From Uloborus plumipes (taxonomy: Eukaryota > Arthropoda > Arachnida > Araneae > Uloboridae), in the NCBI GenBank assembly GCA_038373865.1, contig JAXGGA010000072.1:186001-250000 (forward strand): DNA of 64,000 bases, read 5' to 3'. This document shows, piece by piece, positions 26,047 through 37,551 of the stretch; position 1 is the stretch's first letter, and each line of letters opens with the position of its first letter. Both the position numbers and the translations under genes were made by a program. Below the pieces are notes generated by a model that saw only the letters and a program-made list of their open reading frames with translations, made no database searches and was not told the origin of the DNA.

Positions 26047-26250
26047 AAATACCTTGATATACAGTAATTAACTTTCAAGCTAAAGTGAGCCATACATTAA
26101 GGATGATTATGATTGACAGTTTCTAGAATTTGGCAAGAGCTTGCATTAAATACCTTGAAATATAGTAATAACCTTTTAAGCTACGTTGAACCTTACATTA
26201 GGGATGATTATGATTAACGGTTGCTGGAACTTGGGAAGAGGTTGAATCTT
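26047..26250. repeat. tandem duplication, 101-bp period
   Basis: AAATACCTTGATATACAGTA (26,047) and AAATACCTTGAAATATAGTA (26,148) open two units. Both contain TACATTARGGATGATTATGA and end in GG(C/G)AAGAG-TTG. Confidence 0.85.
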
Positions 26251-27424
26251 TGAGTTTCCAAGGAAGAAAATGCTCCATAGAAATCCACTAATAGGCACAT
26301 AAATTCTTATGGTGTAGTTTCTTAAAATAATGCTGCGCAACAGAATATTTTGTGAAATATTTGATCAACATTATGATAAATATTTTTCTGAAAAATTTGC
26401 ATAAATATTCTGTTGACGTAAAAAATACTGAGCTTAAATGTTTAATCCTTTAAAGACCATAAGCTCTGAGGCTGAGTAAGGAAATTTTTCATGCCTGAAA
26501 CAGTTACATGGTGACGTAAAATGCATGTATTACACGTTTCGTTAAAAATGATTCAGTAAATTTGTGTAAATTGGTGGAATATATGTAGTTAGATAGTCCA
26601 TAGGAGATGCAAAATATTAACAATTTTCTGAAATATGATTAATTTAGTCTTTAACTCATGAATATTTATTATCTTCATTTAATCTTCAATTTAAAAGTAA
26701 TCACGAATAAAAGTAAATAGTACAAGAATGACACAATGAATACACAATAAAAAAAACTTTAATGAATAACGTGGAAAAAAATGTCATTTGGGCATTATTT
26801 GTATTTAATAATTTATAAAATAAATTTTTAATTTACGGAACAGATACATCTCTTTTTCTTTAACGGGTTTAAGTTAAATATTCGCAAAACGTTTTCATGG
26901 AAATTTCGTTGAAAGAAAGACAAAAGAGATAAGTGCTTCATGAGAAACTTTTATCGATTAGATTCTCCAGATAAAATTCCCTGATGTAGCGGATAGTAGA
27001 TTTTCCCCTACATCTCACAGGATCCGTAAAGTAGGGAACACATATCAGGGGTCGAGTGTTTGCTCTGTCTATGCCCCGTGTTTTTCAAGTAGCATAGTCA
27101 ATCCCAGTAATGGGATGATCACATCTCCCAACCGCTAACAGCACAATGGGGTAAAATTTGTTGCAAGAGCAGAAAGACGGAGGGGATAATTCATTTGACT
27201 TTATTGCTTTTGGTATTGGCTGGAAGTGGTGATTTAAATGGATTTGAATACTATTTAACGAAGGTTGGATTTCTGTGTCGTGGAATTGTATTTGCCTAAA
27301 CTATGCAAATTTCAAGCTCGCTGTTTGAGTGTAGAATATGGTTGAATGAAATGTTATAGGGGTGGTTCGGTTGTTGAGCAATTTATTGGTTTCTAATTCA
27401 ATGCAGTCGTTTTGATTTTCCCTA
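26251..27424. other. AT-rich non-coding DNA
   Basis: No gene or resolvable repeat seen. Confidence 0.5.
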
Positions 27425-27830
27425 CACTATAAAAATAAGTTGTTGTATTGACAGTATAATACTGAAAGCAGAGGTTTCGGTTTAAAACTGTAAAAGCGCA
27501 GTAATAAACAAAAACTCGCTTTTTTAAAGTTTATTACTGTAAAACTAGCAATTTTACAGTTTATTACTGTAAAATTAGCAATGTTAGAATTTATTACCAT
27601 AAAATTAGCTGTATTATACTGTAAAAACAGCAGTGTAATACTGGCAGCAGAGTTTCCAGTTTAAAACTGTAAAATGCACAGTAATAAACTGTGAAACTAG
27701 CAATTTTACAGTTTATTACTGTAATCTAGCAATTTTAGTTTACTACTGTAAAACTTGCAGTTTTACAGTTTATTACTACTGTAAAATTAGCTGTATTATA
27801 CTGTAAAAACAATAGTCATTTTCTACAGTG
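27425..27830. mobile_element. CACTG/CAGTG MITE family, copy 2
   Basis: CACTATAAAAATAAG opens and TTTTCTACAGTG closes the element, each flanked by TA (27,423-27,424 and 27,831-27,832). This long copy contains internally repeated modules such as TAGCTGTATTATACTGTAAA, and supplies the uninterrupted version of the sequence into which the Helitron at 31,462 inserted. Confidence 0.9.
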
Positions 27831-28139
27831 TAGGAGTAGCAACTGTTGAACTGTTAATTTAAGTTACTAGGGCAATTTTTAAATTCATAAAAAAGAAAAA
27901 ACGCAACAGCTGCTAGAAAATCCCAGGTTTTGTGTCATAACACCTTGAGCCAGACTGCTTGCATACACCTCTAGTTTAACACTATTTTCAGTTCATTTTT
28001 TACTACATTATAGTTCGTGCATATTAATTTTAAAAATAATCTGAAAATGTCAAGTTCGCTCTTTTTAAAATGAAACAATATGAAATAACATACATCCATA
28101 GAGATTTTACTACAACAGTATAATAGGGATTCCTACGGT

Positions 28140-29095
28140 TTAAGTGACAAAATAAAGATGTAGGGAGAAAATTATGAAAACGGTTTGAGAAACATCAATC
28201 TGCTTTGTGGCAAAAAGATGTTAGTAATAGTTCAGACACGATGATTTGAACTCTGTACTTGTTTTATTTTCAAAATCGCTCTCTTGTTGCATCTCTGTGC
28301 TTCTCGCTGCGTCACTTTTCAAGATTATCAATGATTAAAAATTCAAAGGAAATAATTTTTACCAACAATCCATTCGTACAATTCATTTTAAACGGCATCA
28401 GATGGTGGTATATCTTTCAAGAAAATTCAACGCTTATGTATTTTGATGAAACAAAATGTAAGTGAAGTAGTGTCAAGAAATAATGAGATTGCTAGTAGGT
28501 TCTTTCAGATCTAGCTTAAAACGCATTGAAATAAAACATCCTTGATAAGAGCAATCGCTTATTGGTCCTTTTGGCGCTGCATGATTTTGTGATTAACAAT
28601 GATTAACAGCTTAAGGAAAATTATTTTTACACTGCTCAAAATTAACTGTTGTTTTTACAATATAATACTGGTAGCCGAGGTTCCAGTTTAAAACTAAAAT
28701 GCACAAAAATAAACAGTAAAATTAGCAATTTTACAGTTCATTTTTGTGTATTTTACAGTTTTAAACTGGAACTTTGGCGGCCGGTATTATACTGTAAAAA
28801 CAACAGTTTATTTTTTGCAGTATACTGACAATGACAACTCATTGGTAAAATTCGTTGTAAACAATATAAAAGTGTGGAGCCTTCTTCAAGAAAATGTTTA
28901 AGCCATGCGCTTGTATTTTATAAAATAAAATATAAGAGGAAACATTGTCAAGAAAAAATGAGATTGTTGCTATGTTCTTTCGGAACTAGTTCAAAACGTA
29001 TCGAAATAAAACTTCCTTCCGAAAAGCAATCACGCATTGATCCCTTTGGCGATTCTGCTTGAAGTTTATATCTTTTCCCTGCTGCATGGCTTCGT
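28140..29095. repeat. diverged tandem triplication, about 270-bp units, split by a MITE
   Basis: Units 2 and 3 share GTCAAGAAATAATGAGATTG (about 28,473) with GTCAAGAAAAAATGAGATTG (about 28,947), then AAAACGYATYGAAATAAAAC and CCTTT(T)GGCG. Units 1 and 2 share AATGATTAA and an AAATTATTTTTAC-like end. The copy-3 MITE (28,630-28,822) lies between units 2 and 3, so the duplication predates that insertion. Confidence 0.65.
28630..28822. mobile_element. CACTG/CAGTG MITE family, copy 3
   Basis: CACTGCTCAAAATTAACTGT opens and ATTTTTTGCAGTA closes a 193-bp copy with TA on both sides. It keeps the TAATACTGGTAGCCGAGGTT and complementary inner modules. Confidence 0.85.
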
Positions 29096-29560
29096 GGCAA
29101 AAATGTAAAAAGGCTCTCTTTTTGGAGGGAAGAACAAAAGAAAAAAAAAGGAAGAAAGAAAAGAGGGAGGAGGGCTTAGCGAGTGCACCCTCCTGTAACT
29201 CCGAGCGCTGAGAAATGGCCAGTTGGTAAATTATCCGCGATTTCACGCGCAAAAGAATGGCATACACAATGAGGGAAGCCCAATCCTGGGAACTGCAACA
29301 CCTGACTGGACCGTCGACAAGTTAGCCAAATGTTTGGTTTTGCCATCCTTACCTGGTGGAATCGATTCTCCTGGTTCAGGCATTAAAGAAACAACCGACC
29401 GACCTTTCTTATATGCATTCCTCGGAAAAGGATCTTACAGATCGATTGTTCCCCCCCCGAGCTCGCTTAAGCGGAAATGGTTTTTAGCTGTCAGGAATTC
29501 AAGAACGCTGACAGTGGCATGAATTAAAACCTGAAATTGAAAAGATGCCCGATTCGCTGT
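29096..29560. promoter_or_regulatory. low-repeat island, possible regulatory DNA
   Basis: Balanced composition with no transposon ends. A 99-codon open frame at 29,223-29,522 crosses it but matches nothing I recognise, and a 93-codon frame overlaps on the other strand, so coding is not convincing. Kept as a candidate non-coding conserved block, weakly. Confidence 0.2.
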
Positions 29561-30172
29561 TTTCTCTCTCTCTGATTTTAGGGAGAATGAAATCTTCGGT
29601 GAAACATTCCAGAGACAAATAAACAGAAATTGAAGAAATTGAAATGTAAGTCAGGACGTCAGGAACAACACATTTAAAATATGCTTCTCAGCAATGTAAC
29701 TGCAATTTTCAAAAGTTTTTTTTTATTTATTTATTTTTTTTTTTAACGCAAGGGGTTGCTTCGAATTACTTGTTCAATTTCAAAATTTTACCACAGTTAT
29801 GCATCGTGTCAGAGAAAGATCTTTATGGTTCCAACTTCTAAACATTACTAATAAAAACGCTAAGAGGTGAAATAAAGTACAGTTTATTGCCACAGAATGA
29901 AGAAAAGAAGGAAGTTTCCTTTTACAGTAAGCACCTTTTAGTAATGCAGCTGTGTGGGAGTTCAGTTAGTAACTCGAAGAATGGAATCTGTACTAAATTT
30001 CCTCTACTCCTCATCTTAGGGGTTTTCCAATTCTAGCAATATACCAATGAAGATTGGTAATTGTAACCTTTCTTTACTTCAAGCAGCTGATACAAGAAAA
30101 ATCTTAATCCACTTAAGCTCTGAACGTATCATCCAATTGTTCTTTTAAGAATGAAAGCAAAAACATTTACTA
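29561..30172. other. AT-rich non-coding DNA
   Basis: Nothing recognisable apart from the AGCTCTGAACGTATCATC phrase at about 30,115, related to 1841-1870. Confidence 0.5.
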
Positions 30173-30428
30173 CACTGTAAAAAATGAATGTTGTTTTTAA
30201 AATATAATACAACTAATTTTATAGTAATACATTGTAAAAATTTATAATTTTACACTAATAAACTAAAATTGCTAACTTTACAATATTAAACTGTAAAATT
30301 GCTGATTTTACAGTAATAAACTGTCAAACTGCTAGCTTTTACAGTTTATTACTGTGCATTTTAGTTTTAAATTGGAACCTCGGCTGCCAGTATTATACTG
30401 TAAAAACAACAGTTCATTTGCCGCAGTG
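30173..30428. mobile_element. CACTG/CAGTG MITE family, copy 4
   Basis: CACTGTAAAAAATGAATGTT opens and CATTTGCCGCAGTG closes a 256-bp copy with TA (30,171-30,172; 30,429-30,430) on both sides and repeated AAACTGTAAAATTGC modules. Confidence 0.9.
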
Positions 30429-30430
30429 TA

Positions 30431-31087
30431 TCTTTTATTAGGATTTTATTATTAGTAAGCTCTTTTCTGTGCGATTTTTTCAATGACTAAATTTTTCTGC
30501 CAGAAAATACTAAGGACATAATTCCTGCAGTGATTTTCTTTTTCATGACGCCTTCATTATTTGTAAGCATTTCCTCTGGTTTTTCTTCAACAGTTAAATT
30601 TTCCATGGATAAATACCTAGATTACAATCACGTATGTGGCGCCCCGCTTTTTTAGTACTTTGAGTCCCCGTAACATACATTAAGCATGTGTCGCGTTCTT
30701 AACTTAGAACAGACATCTAATAAAGGTAACATGTATTTGTCTCAGAACAACAGTTGAATATCTTACTGGTACTTCTAGGATAAGACGGTTTTACTTTGCT
30801 ATTTCCCAGACGCGAACAAGAAAATTTGTTTGCTTGAGTGTCACGTAACAGCTCTTTAACTCCTGCCAAATTTCAATGGATTTTTAACAGCTTCTCTTTG
30901 GCAACAAATGTTTTGTATTACACAAACTAACATAGTTAAACCAATAATTACCTTAGAGCAGATATTAGTAAAAGAGGGAACAAGTCCAATCATTGGCTTC
31001 GAAAAAGCTGAAACAAAGATCCCAAATCTCATGGTTCAACATCAGCGAATGAGAGACACGTTTAGCTTAAAACAAGTGAGAGATATA
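30431..31087. other. AT-rich non-coding DNA
   Basis: No gene recognised; the short frame at 30,908-31,138 runs into the adjacent MITE copy. Confidence 0.45.
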
Positions 31088-31157
31088 TTATACTGTAAAA
31101 ACAGCAGTACAATACTGGCAGCAGAGGTTCCAGTTTAAAACTGTAAAATGCACGGTA

Positions 31158-31398
31158 CACTGTTAAAACTGAAGGTTACAATCGGCACCTTTTTTGTAAC
31201 ATCAGCGGCACCCCCTGAAGGGTGCCACTTGGCTCCCTTGGCACCTTTGAAGGTGCCATTTGGCTCTATGGGTGCCCTATGGCACCCTAAAGGTGCCATA
31301 CGGAGCCGTAAGGCACCTTCAAAGGTGCCAAGGGACCGCTGATGTTACAACTTTTTCACCCTTATAGGTGCCGATTGCAACCTTCAGTTTTAACAGTG
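31158..31398. mobile_element. 241-bp foldback MITE rich in GGTGCC
   Basis: CACTGTTAAAACTGAAGGTT... opens, and the reverse complement ...AACCTTCAGTTTTAACAGTG closes. TA flanks are at 31,156-31,157 and 31,399-31,400. The inner arms are built from repeated GGTGCC/GGCACC and pair extensively. Just beyond the right end, the terminal phrase TTTTAACAGTGTAAT is repeated twice more (to about 31,440). It sits at a TA inside the copy-5 MITE. Confidence 0.9.
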
Positions 31399-31700
31399 TA
31401 ATAAGGTTTTAACAGTGTAATAGGTTTAACAGTGTAATTTATTGCAGTAAAATTAGCTGTATCTAATATATAAAATTCTCGTGTCACAGTTTTCGTTGCC
31501 ATACTCCTCCGAAACGGCTTGACCGATTTTGATGAAATTTTTTGTGCTTATCCAGTATCTATGAGAATCGGCCAACATCTATTTTTCATCCCCCTAAATG
31601 TTAGGGGTAGTCCACCCATAATTTTTTTTTTTGTTCGCACATAACATCTGATCTACTGAACTAAAACAATATGTGTTATCGTAAATCCTTACTTCAATGA

Positions 31701-31773
31701 GCGACCCGATGGTCAAGTGGTTCTGCGCGTCAGGTTGAAGTTCCTGATGGCATGAGATCGAATCCAGGCCCGC
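31701..31773 (+). other. tRNA-like segment inside the Helitron
   Basis: An A-box-like TGGTCAAGTGG (31,710-31,720) and B-box-like AGATCGAATCC (31,755-31,765) are spaced as in a tRNA. The acceptor stem pairs only at its outer GCG/CGC and a clean anticodon arm is not evident. It is more likely a tRNA pseudogene or SINE-head fragment than a working tRNA. Confidence 0.4.
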
Positions 31774-32399
31774 AAGGATTTTTTCGAACAGCTGCATGTT
31801 TTTTTTTTTTTTTTTTGAATGATTTTAATGATTGTAATGTCCTTATGCAGGTACATCCCTTCATGGGGATCTACCCCATATTTTTTTATAGTACAAAATG
31901 ACAGTTTTGGTCGGATCTTTGTTAAAATTGGCAATGGGGTCCTTCGATGCTGTAGAATTGTCTTATGGACGTTTGCGCCATTTTTGGGGGCTTTGAATCG
32001 ATTGTGGCAATAAATGGTTTTTGATTTGCGGCACTTATATTATTTTCACTTATATTATTTTTTTCAAAAATTATATACACTATCAATTATATTATGTTAA
32101 TTTTTGTACCTTTATTAAATTCTGTATTTTATACCTTGCATTTACGTCAAATTCAAGGTAAAAGTAGAAGTCAAAAATTCTGAAGAAGATAAATATATGT
32201 TAAAAATTAAAGTAACTATTTTTTTGTGATTTTCATATTGGTTGTGACCAAAAAACATCATTACAAACACATAAAATGTATCAAACACCATTAGTGTTGA
32301 GTTATTAGGCAAAATCTGCTGTGTAAAGTTTTTTTCACTGCGAGAGGGGGGGGGGATATGAACGACCATTAAAGTGACACAAATTTTTAAAAAATAAAG

Positions 32400-32800
32400 G
32401 TTGGATCTCCAATTATCTTGCTTCGTAATTTGAACCCGCCCCGGCTGTGCAACGGTACGCGATTAGTCATTCAAAAATTTATGAAAAACGTGATCGAAGC
32501 CAGGATTTTAAATGGCAAGTTCAGAGGTGAAAATATACTCATACCACGGATTCCTATACAGATGTGCCAATTCAATTCAAACGTATTCAGTTTCCGATTA
32601 GATTGTCATTTGCAATGACTATCAACAAATCTGAAGGTCAAACGATGTCTGTTTGTGGCATAGATTTGAGAAAACCATGTTTTTCACACGGACAATTATA
32701 CGTGGCATGCTCTCGAGTGGGTAAACCATCCAGTTTGTTTGTGTTAGCTAAAGATGGACTAACAAAAAATATTGTTCACGCTATAGCATTAAGAGATTGA
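32400..32800 (+). pseudogene. Helitron PIF1-like helicase, C-terminal fragment, frameshifted
   Basis: This is the end of the helicase that Helitrons use for rolling-circle transposition. From about 32,405 one frame reads GSPIILLRNLNPPRLCNGTR, the conserved segment before the last helicase motifs. A frame change at about 32,555-32,563 then gives QFPIRLSFAMTINKSEGQT, followed by SHGQLYVACSRVGKPS and a natural stop at 32,798-32,800. These are the superfamily 1 motif V/VI signatures (INKS-GQT and YVA-SRV). The upstream helicase motifs and the Rep nuclease are absent, and the frame is broken, so the copy is not functional. Orientation agrees with the Helitron ends. Confidence 0.93.
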
Positions 32801-33135
32801 TATTGTTTAATAGTGTTACTGTCGTTATTGTTTAATTAATGATATATAATTTTAAGGAATAAATTATAATAACTTAAAAATAATGTTTGCCTTTTGTTAT
32901 TTTTATATTCCCTCATCGTTCACAGCGCTCCATGCTTATTTCACGCATATACCACATTCTTACGTGCATACAATATACACATTCTACCATACATACATAC
33001 TACATACATAATTACAATAAGTAAGATATTTTTTGTCTACACTAGAAATTACTAGGAAATTATTTATATGGCAAAACAACGGTTTCCGGGTCAGCTAGTT
33101 ATACTGTAAAAACAACATTCCTTTTTTACAATGTA

Positions 33136-35231
33136 GGAATATAACCACTGCAGAGCAAAAACTTATTTGCTTCATGGCGGGAAGGGTAGTATGCACCTTC
33201 TGTCCCATGCTCATGTTTCACTGACATAAAACATGGACATGTATATCTTAACACTATATACATTAGCTTTATGTGATACAGCTGCGACAGCACACCTTTA
33301 CATAAAAAAAAATATTTTTTCAGTAATTAAAAAAAAAAAAGCAAAGATTACTTTCATTAATTTTTCATTTATAAAACCATTTTTTTCCAATTATTCCGAA
33401 TGCCCCTTTTTATTCAACATAAAATAATTTATCTTCCTTCCAATTTTTCAAACGTTTTCACTTTTTTTATATCTCGTGTTTCTCTTACAACGGAGTTAAA
33501 AAGCTTTTAATATTTATAAGCTTCGTACAAAATTTTATGTTGTAACTTAAAGAGAAAACAAGACATATTAAAAACAAAATGTCCTATAACTGCAAAACAT
33601 AAAACCGAATAGCATGAAGAAATTCCCTCCTTTTTTTCCGGTAAAAAATTCAAATTACAAAGATACAAAAAAACATTTAAAAAAAACTTCTTTCTACTTA
33701 TTTAAATATGGATCTTGATTTTTGCGGAGAAGTCTGCATTTTATACTCTGGAAATTATAAAAATTTCATTTGGTGTTGAAAACCAAAGAAAAAAATTACT
33801 TAGAAGCCTAAAAACGATAAGCGTATTACAGAAAGCACGCCGATTGTAGTTTTTTCTCGTTTTTTTTACGTTATCTTTTTCTTTTAACTTTATTCTTTTT
33901 GCGAGAGTCGTTGGTACAAGTAGAAGGTAATCAAAATTAAAATATGCCGTTTGTGATTTAAGGTAACGGCAACCAAAACAAGTTAATTAAGCTGAAAGTT
34001 GTTTTTTCCTTCCTTTTGCGCGCATGCAAAGGAAGCGAGAATTACAGGGGAAAAAAAAGACCACCTTTTTCTAATGATCGCATAATGAACGGTATAGTGG
34101 GAATTATTAACTCCCTTTCGTAGGTGTGCGTTCATGTTTTCAGCCACTTTTTGAACGTTAGTATAAAATAAATTTAAGGCTTAGTTCGGTTGATGAATAT
34201 TAAGTAGAAAAAAATAATGGGGGTAGCATTCAGCGGGGAGTTCTATTAATTATAAAAGTGTTTATTAGCAAGAAAGCGAGCGGAGAGTACCACAAAAATG
34301 ATTTGTTGTAAGAAAAAAAATTTAACTGAAAAGAGGAAACCAATGTCGGTTTGTGTATTTCAAATAAATTAAGCGAGTAAGCGGCTCTTTTTTTTTCTTT
34401 TTTTTCCCTGTAGGGAAAAAAATATGCAAGCCATTGTCTGTTTTAATCTTAACTTTTAAAAATAAATTGTATATGTATCTCTAAGCACTTGTCTGACATT
34501 TCAAAAGAAATTAGTTATGTTTAAATTTTGGGAAGAGTTACAGTGTTGTAAACACTACAACTACGGGGAAAAAATCTATTGGTTATATGCTAATTTATTT
34601 TTACAGAAAATTTGAAAGAGGTAAAGAAATATTTATGTCACATAAAGAATTTTTCTGATTCAGTTTTAGAACTTTTATTGCGCAATTTAGTTTAAAAGAG
34701 TTCTGTATCAATTAAATGAATTTGAAATAAAATGAAATCGAATCGTTCTAACGGAGTAAAAATCTATGTCTCCTTTTTTTTTTGTTTTTATTTTTGAATA
34801 AAATTAAAATAGAATAGATAAAGGATGAAAATCTATATCGCTTTCTTTTCATCTTTTCTGAGCTTTGTAATGTAAGATTAAGATGCATTACTCAGTTTGT
34901 AAAGAATATATATATATATATTTTACTTTTTAGATCTAATATCTAGAAAACAGTTAGTGTCAGAAAATGCTTGAAAACAAAAAACATTAATGAATAAATA
35001 TAATGATAATACAAAACACAAAAAGAAAATAAGAAAGGAAAAAAAAGCGTGGATCGTACTTCAAATTTGATTTTGTGACAAACAATAGTTCAACGCAATT
35101 TAAGAGATCCGTTAACTGTTATAAATAATGTTTTAACAAATAGTGAAACTAAAATATATTCCCAAATATACGCCTGTTATAATTAAATGGTAAGGCTAAA
35201 TTTTAAGCAGAAAGTAAATATGATCCAAATA
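33136..35231. other. AT-rich non-coding DNA
   Basis: No gene recognised. Homopolymer and TA tracts are common (34,386-34,405; 34,906-34,921). The part at 34,000-34,140 is slightly less AT-rich. Confidence 0.5.
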
Positions 35232-35359
35232 AGGTCAAGTGGGGTAAAATGGGTCAGGTTTATTAGAAAGTTCATTGAAAAATGTGCAAATAATAATCAA
35301 TATATTTTCGCCTGATTGTAAAATTGCTCTTTTTTGACCCATTTTACCCCACCTGACCC
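35232..35359. mobile_element. 128-bp MITE (GGTCAAGTGGGGTAAAATGG ends)
   Basis: AGGTCAAGTGGGGTAAAATG opens, and the reverse complement CATTTTACCCCACCTGACCC closes, with two mismatches at the tips. TA dinucleotides flank it (35,230-35,231; 35,360-35,361). No coding capacity. Confidence 0.9.
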
Positions 35360-35491
35360 TACACACTTCGCCTATTTACTATAAGTAAATATTTACAGTC
35401 AGTTACGTTTGAAATTCAGATTAACACTGTAAACTATATCTCAAACATGAGACCTTTTCAAAACTCACTGTTTGTTAACACATATCAGGTA

Positions 35492-37549
35492 GGGGAGAGC
35501 GGGGCTAAAAGTTCCGCGGGTAAGTTGTTCCCTTTGAAATAGCTCAGCTAAGAAAAAAGATACATGTATTTTGTAAATACGTCGTGAAATAGAATGTTAT
35601 AGCGCACAAATGGCGGCCATTTTAGCCAGCCCAGTGGCGTCCGGTGTATCAAAAGCCGTGCACGTGCATTACTGATTTACGAAAGTAAATATTTTTGTTT
35701 TTGGTGTTTTTGGTCTTTCGCCCTAAATTGAATAGTTAATGTTTAGCTTTTTGGTTTTTTTACATGAAGATAGATTGTGCACCTTTATATCCTACGCTGA
35801 AACTATTTATGTTTCGTTATCTAACCTATAATTTAATGTTTTAAAGACATGTGCTTTTGGGGCTAGTTGTTCCCTTTTTTGGGGGCAAGTTGTTCCGCGG
35901 AACAACTTGCCCCAGAAAAATTAGCAACTATCCCGAAGAAACGTCTTGCCCTATTCATCTGAACCAGTGATGCAGTGACTTAATACACATATAAATAAAT
36001 ATTATATGCTACTGTGAAGACCGAAAGTGAGATTTCATCAAACATAAATCCAGAAATATTCAGTCTATCCGATAGATATATATTAGATATAAAATTTTCG
36101 AAAAGCGAACCATGTAAGCTATCGAAATATGTTTCATACTTTGATATAAATGTCATAATTTCGGAGAATCGTATTAAAAGTTCTAGATAGCTCCCTGTTA
36201 TAACTGAAGACTGAACCAATTATCTTAGCTTATTAGCTGTTGAAGCTGTTAGTTATTATATGTAATTTCCATTTGTTGCACTGTATTAACTGTATTTTAC
36301 CATATTAATGTGTTATAATTTACTATTTACTGGATGCGTTGCCCGGCTTTGCACGGTCTACCTTGAGAATAAAACTTTTGTCAAGCAACGCGTGTCTATA
36401 AGTCCCGATTGCATTATTAAAGTCGATATTTTGCCGGCATCTAGTGCAAAAAAGAAATCAATCGACAAAAAAAGTTTTAAATCCCGTCGTAACAGGAAAA
36501 GCCTCAAAGCAAAGGTCTCATCAGAAAGATCGAAGAAAATACGTCCTAAAGGAAATTTTCTCGCGCAGCTTTGGAAATTACTAACCGCTTCACCCGGCAA
36601 AAAGATACAGGCGTTTTTAAGTTAGTAAAAATCAATTTCAAATTGGATTTACAGAAATCGTCTGTTCTAATTAGCGTGAAAAAAATGAATGGTAAAAAAA
36701 AAAGTTGAATAAAAATGGGCTGCCATTTTTTTTCTTGAGCGTAAACTAATTTTCTAAATATGGCCGATTTTAACAGCATTCAGTGGATTTTTCGCAAAAT
36801 ATCGCCAATAGCGCAAAAATTGAACCGAAATTCAAGAAATCATTTTCTTCGGCAAATTTGTCGCCAACTTGGCGAGCTGTCACCAAGTTGGCGTCAAACA
36901 CTTGGCGACCAAAAGCTTGGCGATGTATCGTCAAGTGATTGCGCCAATTCATATCACTTTTGTCTACATTAAAATTAACACTGATTTACCCCAAAGAAGG
37001 GGTAAGCCCCCCCCCCCCACGGGAACATTCGAATGCAACCACAAGGGGAGGTACACAACTAGACCTCCCTCAAAACCAACATAGTATCAAACTAGAATCT
37101 TCTACGGTATACAGTTTTTGAGTTACGCGACATACCTACATACGCACATGCATACAAACGTACATACGGTCATACAGCCGTACATAAAGTCATACTAATA
37201 TCAACCATTGTTTTTTGAATACAAATTATGTTTTTAAGGAGTTATTCATCTCGCAACGTGGTTAAATTCGAAATCAGCATCGTTATTCATCGTCTTGTTA
37301 ATATCGGAACAATTTGCCCCAACCACGGAACAACTTGCCCCAAGACGGGGTTAGTTGTTCCTTTTCGGCTTTACTTGCTATAAAATTAATTATTAAAAAA
37401 CCTTACAAAATACAACTCAAAAAACAGTCTGTATATCAAAGGGACATATAATACTAAGTTTTAACCTCGGAATATTAATTCTAGAACAAAGTTTTCAAAA
37501 CGAATTTTGAGCTTGATCAAAAAACGGAACTTTTAGCCCCGCTCTCCCC
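35492..37549. mobile_element. TA-target transposon with GGGGCAAGTTGTTCC motifs
   Basis: Ends GGGGAGAGCGGGGCTAAAAG and CTTTTAGCCCCGCTCTCCCC are perfect inverted repeats next to TA (35,490-35,491; 37,550-37,551). Inside, GGGGCAAGTTGTTCC-like motifs recur, notably as a perfect 32-bp palindrome at 35,882-35,913 and as two or three copies at about 37,310-37,360. The centre holds another repeat (36,326-37,230). No transposase frame is preserved. Confidence 0.88.
36326..37230. repeat. dispersed repeat nested in the 35.5-kb element
   Basis: Begins near GATGCGTTGCCCGGCTTTGC and ends in a CATACNTACATAC-type tail (37,130-37,195). This architecture is common in arthropod dispersed repeats, possibly non-LTR or SINE-derived. 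The internal block at about 36,752-36,911 repeats 12,449-12,598. A lysine-rich 105-codon frame (36,308-36,625) starts outside the repeat and has no recognisable domain. Boundaries are approximate. Confidence 0.55.
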
Positions 37550-37551
37550 TA

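Larger units (their letters stand above)
31462..33098 (+). mobile_element. Helitron (rolling-circle transposon), internally deleted
   Basis: It begins TCTAATATATAAAATTCTCG, the TC-type 5' end, and ends GGGTCAGCTAG, the CTAG-type 3' end. It lies between A (31,461) and T (33,099) with no target duplication, as Helitrons do. Joining the flanks gives TTAGCTGTATTATACTGTAA, found uninterrupted in MITE copy 2 (about 27,605) as an empty site. Only the C-terminal part of the helicase remains (32,400-32,800), and no Rep domain is seen. A tRNA-like segment is carried at about 31,701-31,773. Confidence 0.92.
31088..33133. mobile_element. CACTG/CAGTG MITE copy 5, broken by two insertions
   Basis: The left piece starts within the family sequence at ATTATACTGTAAAAACAGCA (about 31,088), so the true left end is missing or truncated. 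The right piece, 33,099-33,133, ends TTTTTTACAATG before TA. Between them lie a GGTGCC-rich foldback (31,158-31,398) and a Helitron (31,462-33,098). Confidence 0.8.

Noticed and set aside
31148..31342. 64-codon frame with repeated APL motifs
   Set aside because: Produced by the GGTGCC modules of a foldback MITE.
31701..31773. Functional tRNA gene
   Set aside because: Acceptor stem pairs poorly, no clear anticodon arm, and it is carried by a degraded Helitron.
32418..32800. Two host genes encoding small helicase-like proteins
   Set aside because: The two frames join into one frameshifted Helitron helicase tail inside clearly bounded Helitron ends.
36308..36625. 105-codon lysine-rich frame
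   Set aside because: Runs from transposon DNA into a nested dispersed repeat; an opposing 80-codon frame covers the same DNA; no domain recognised.
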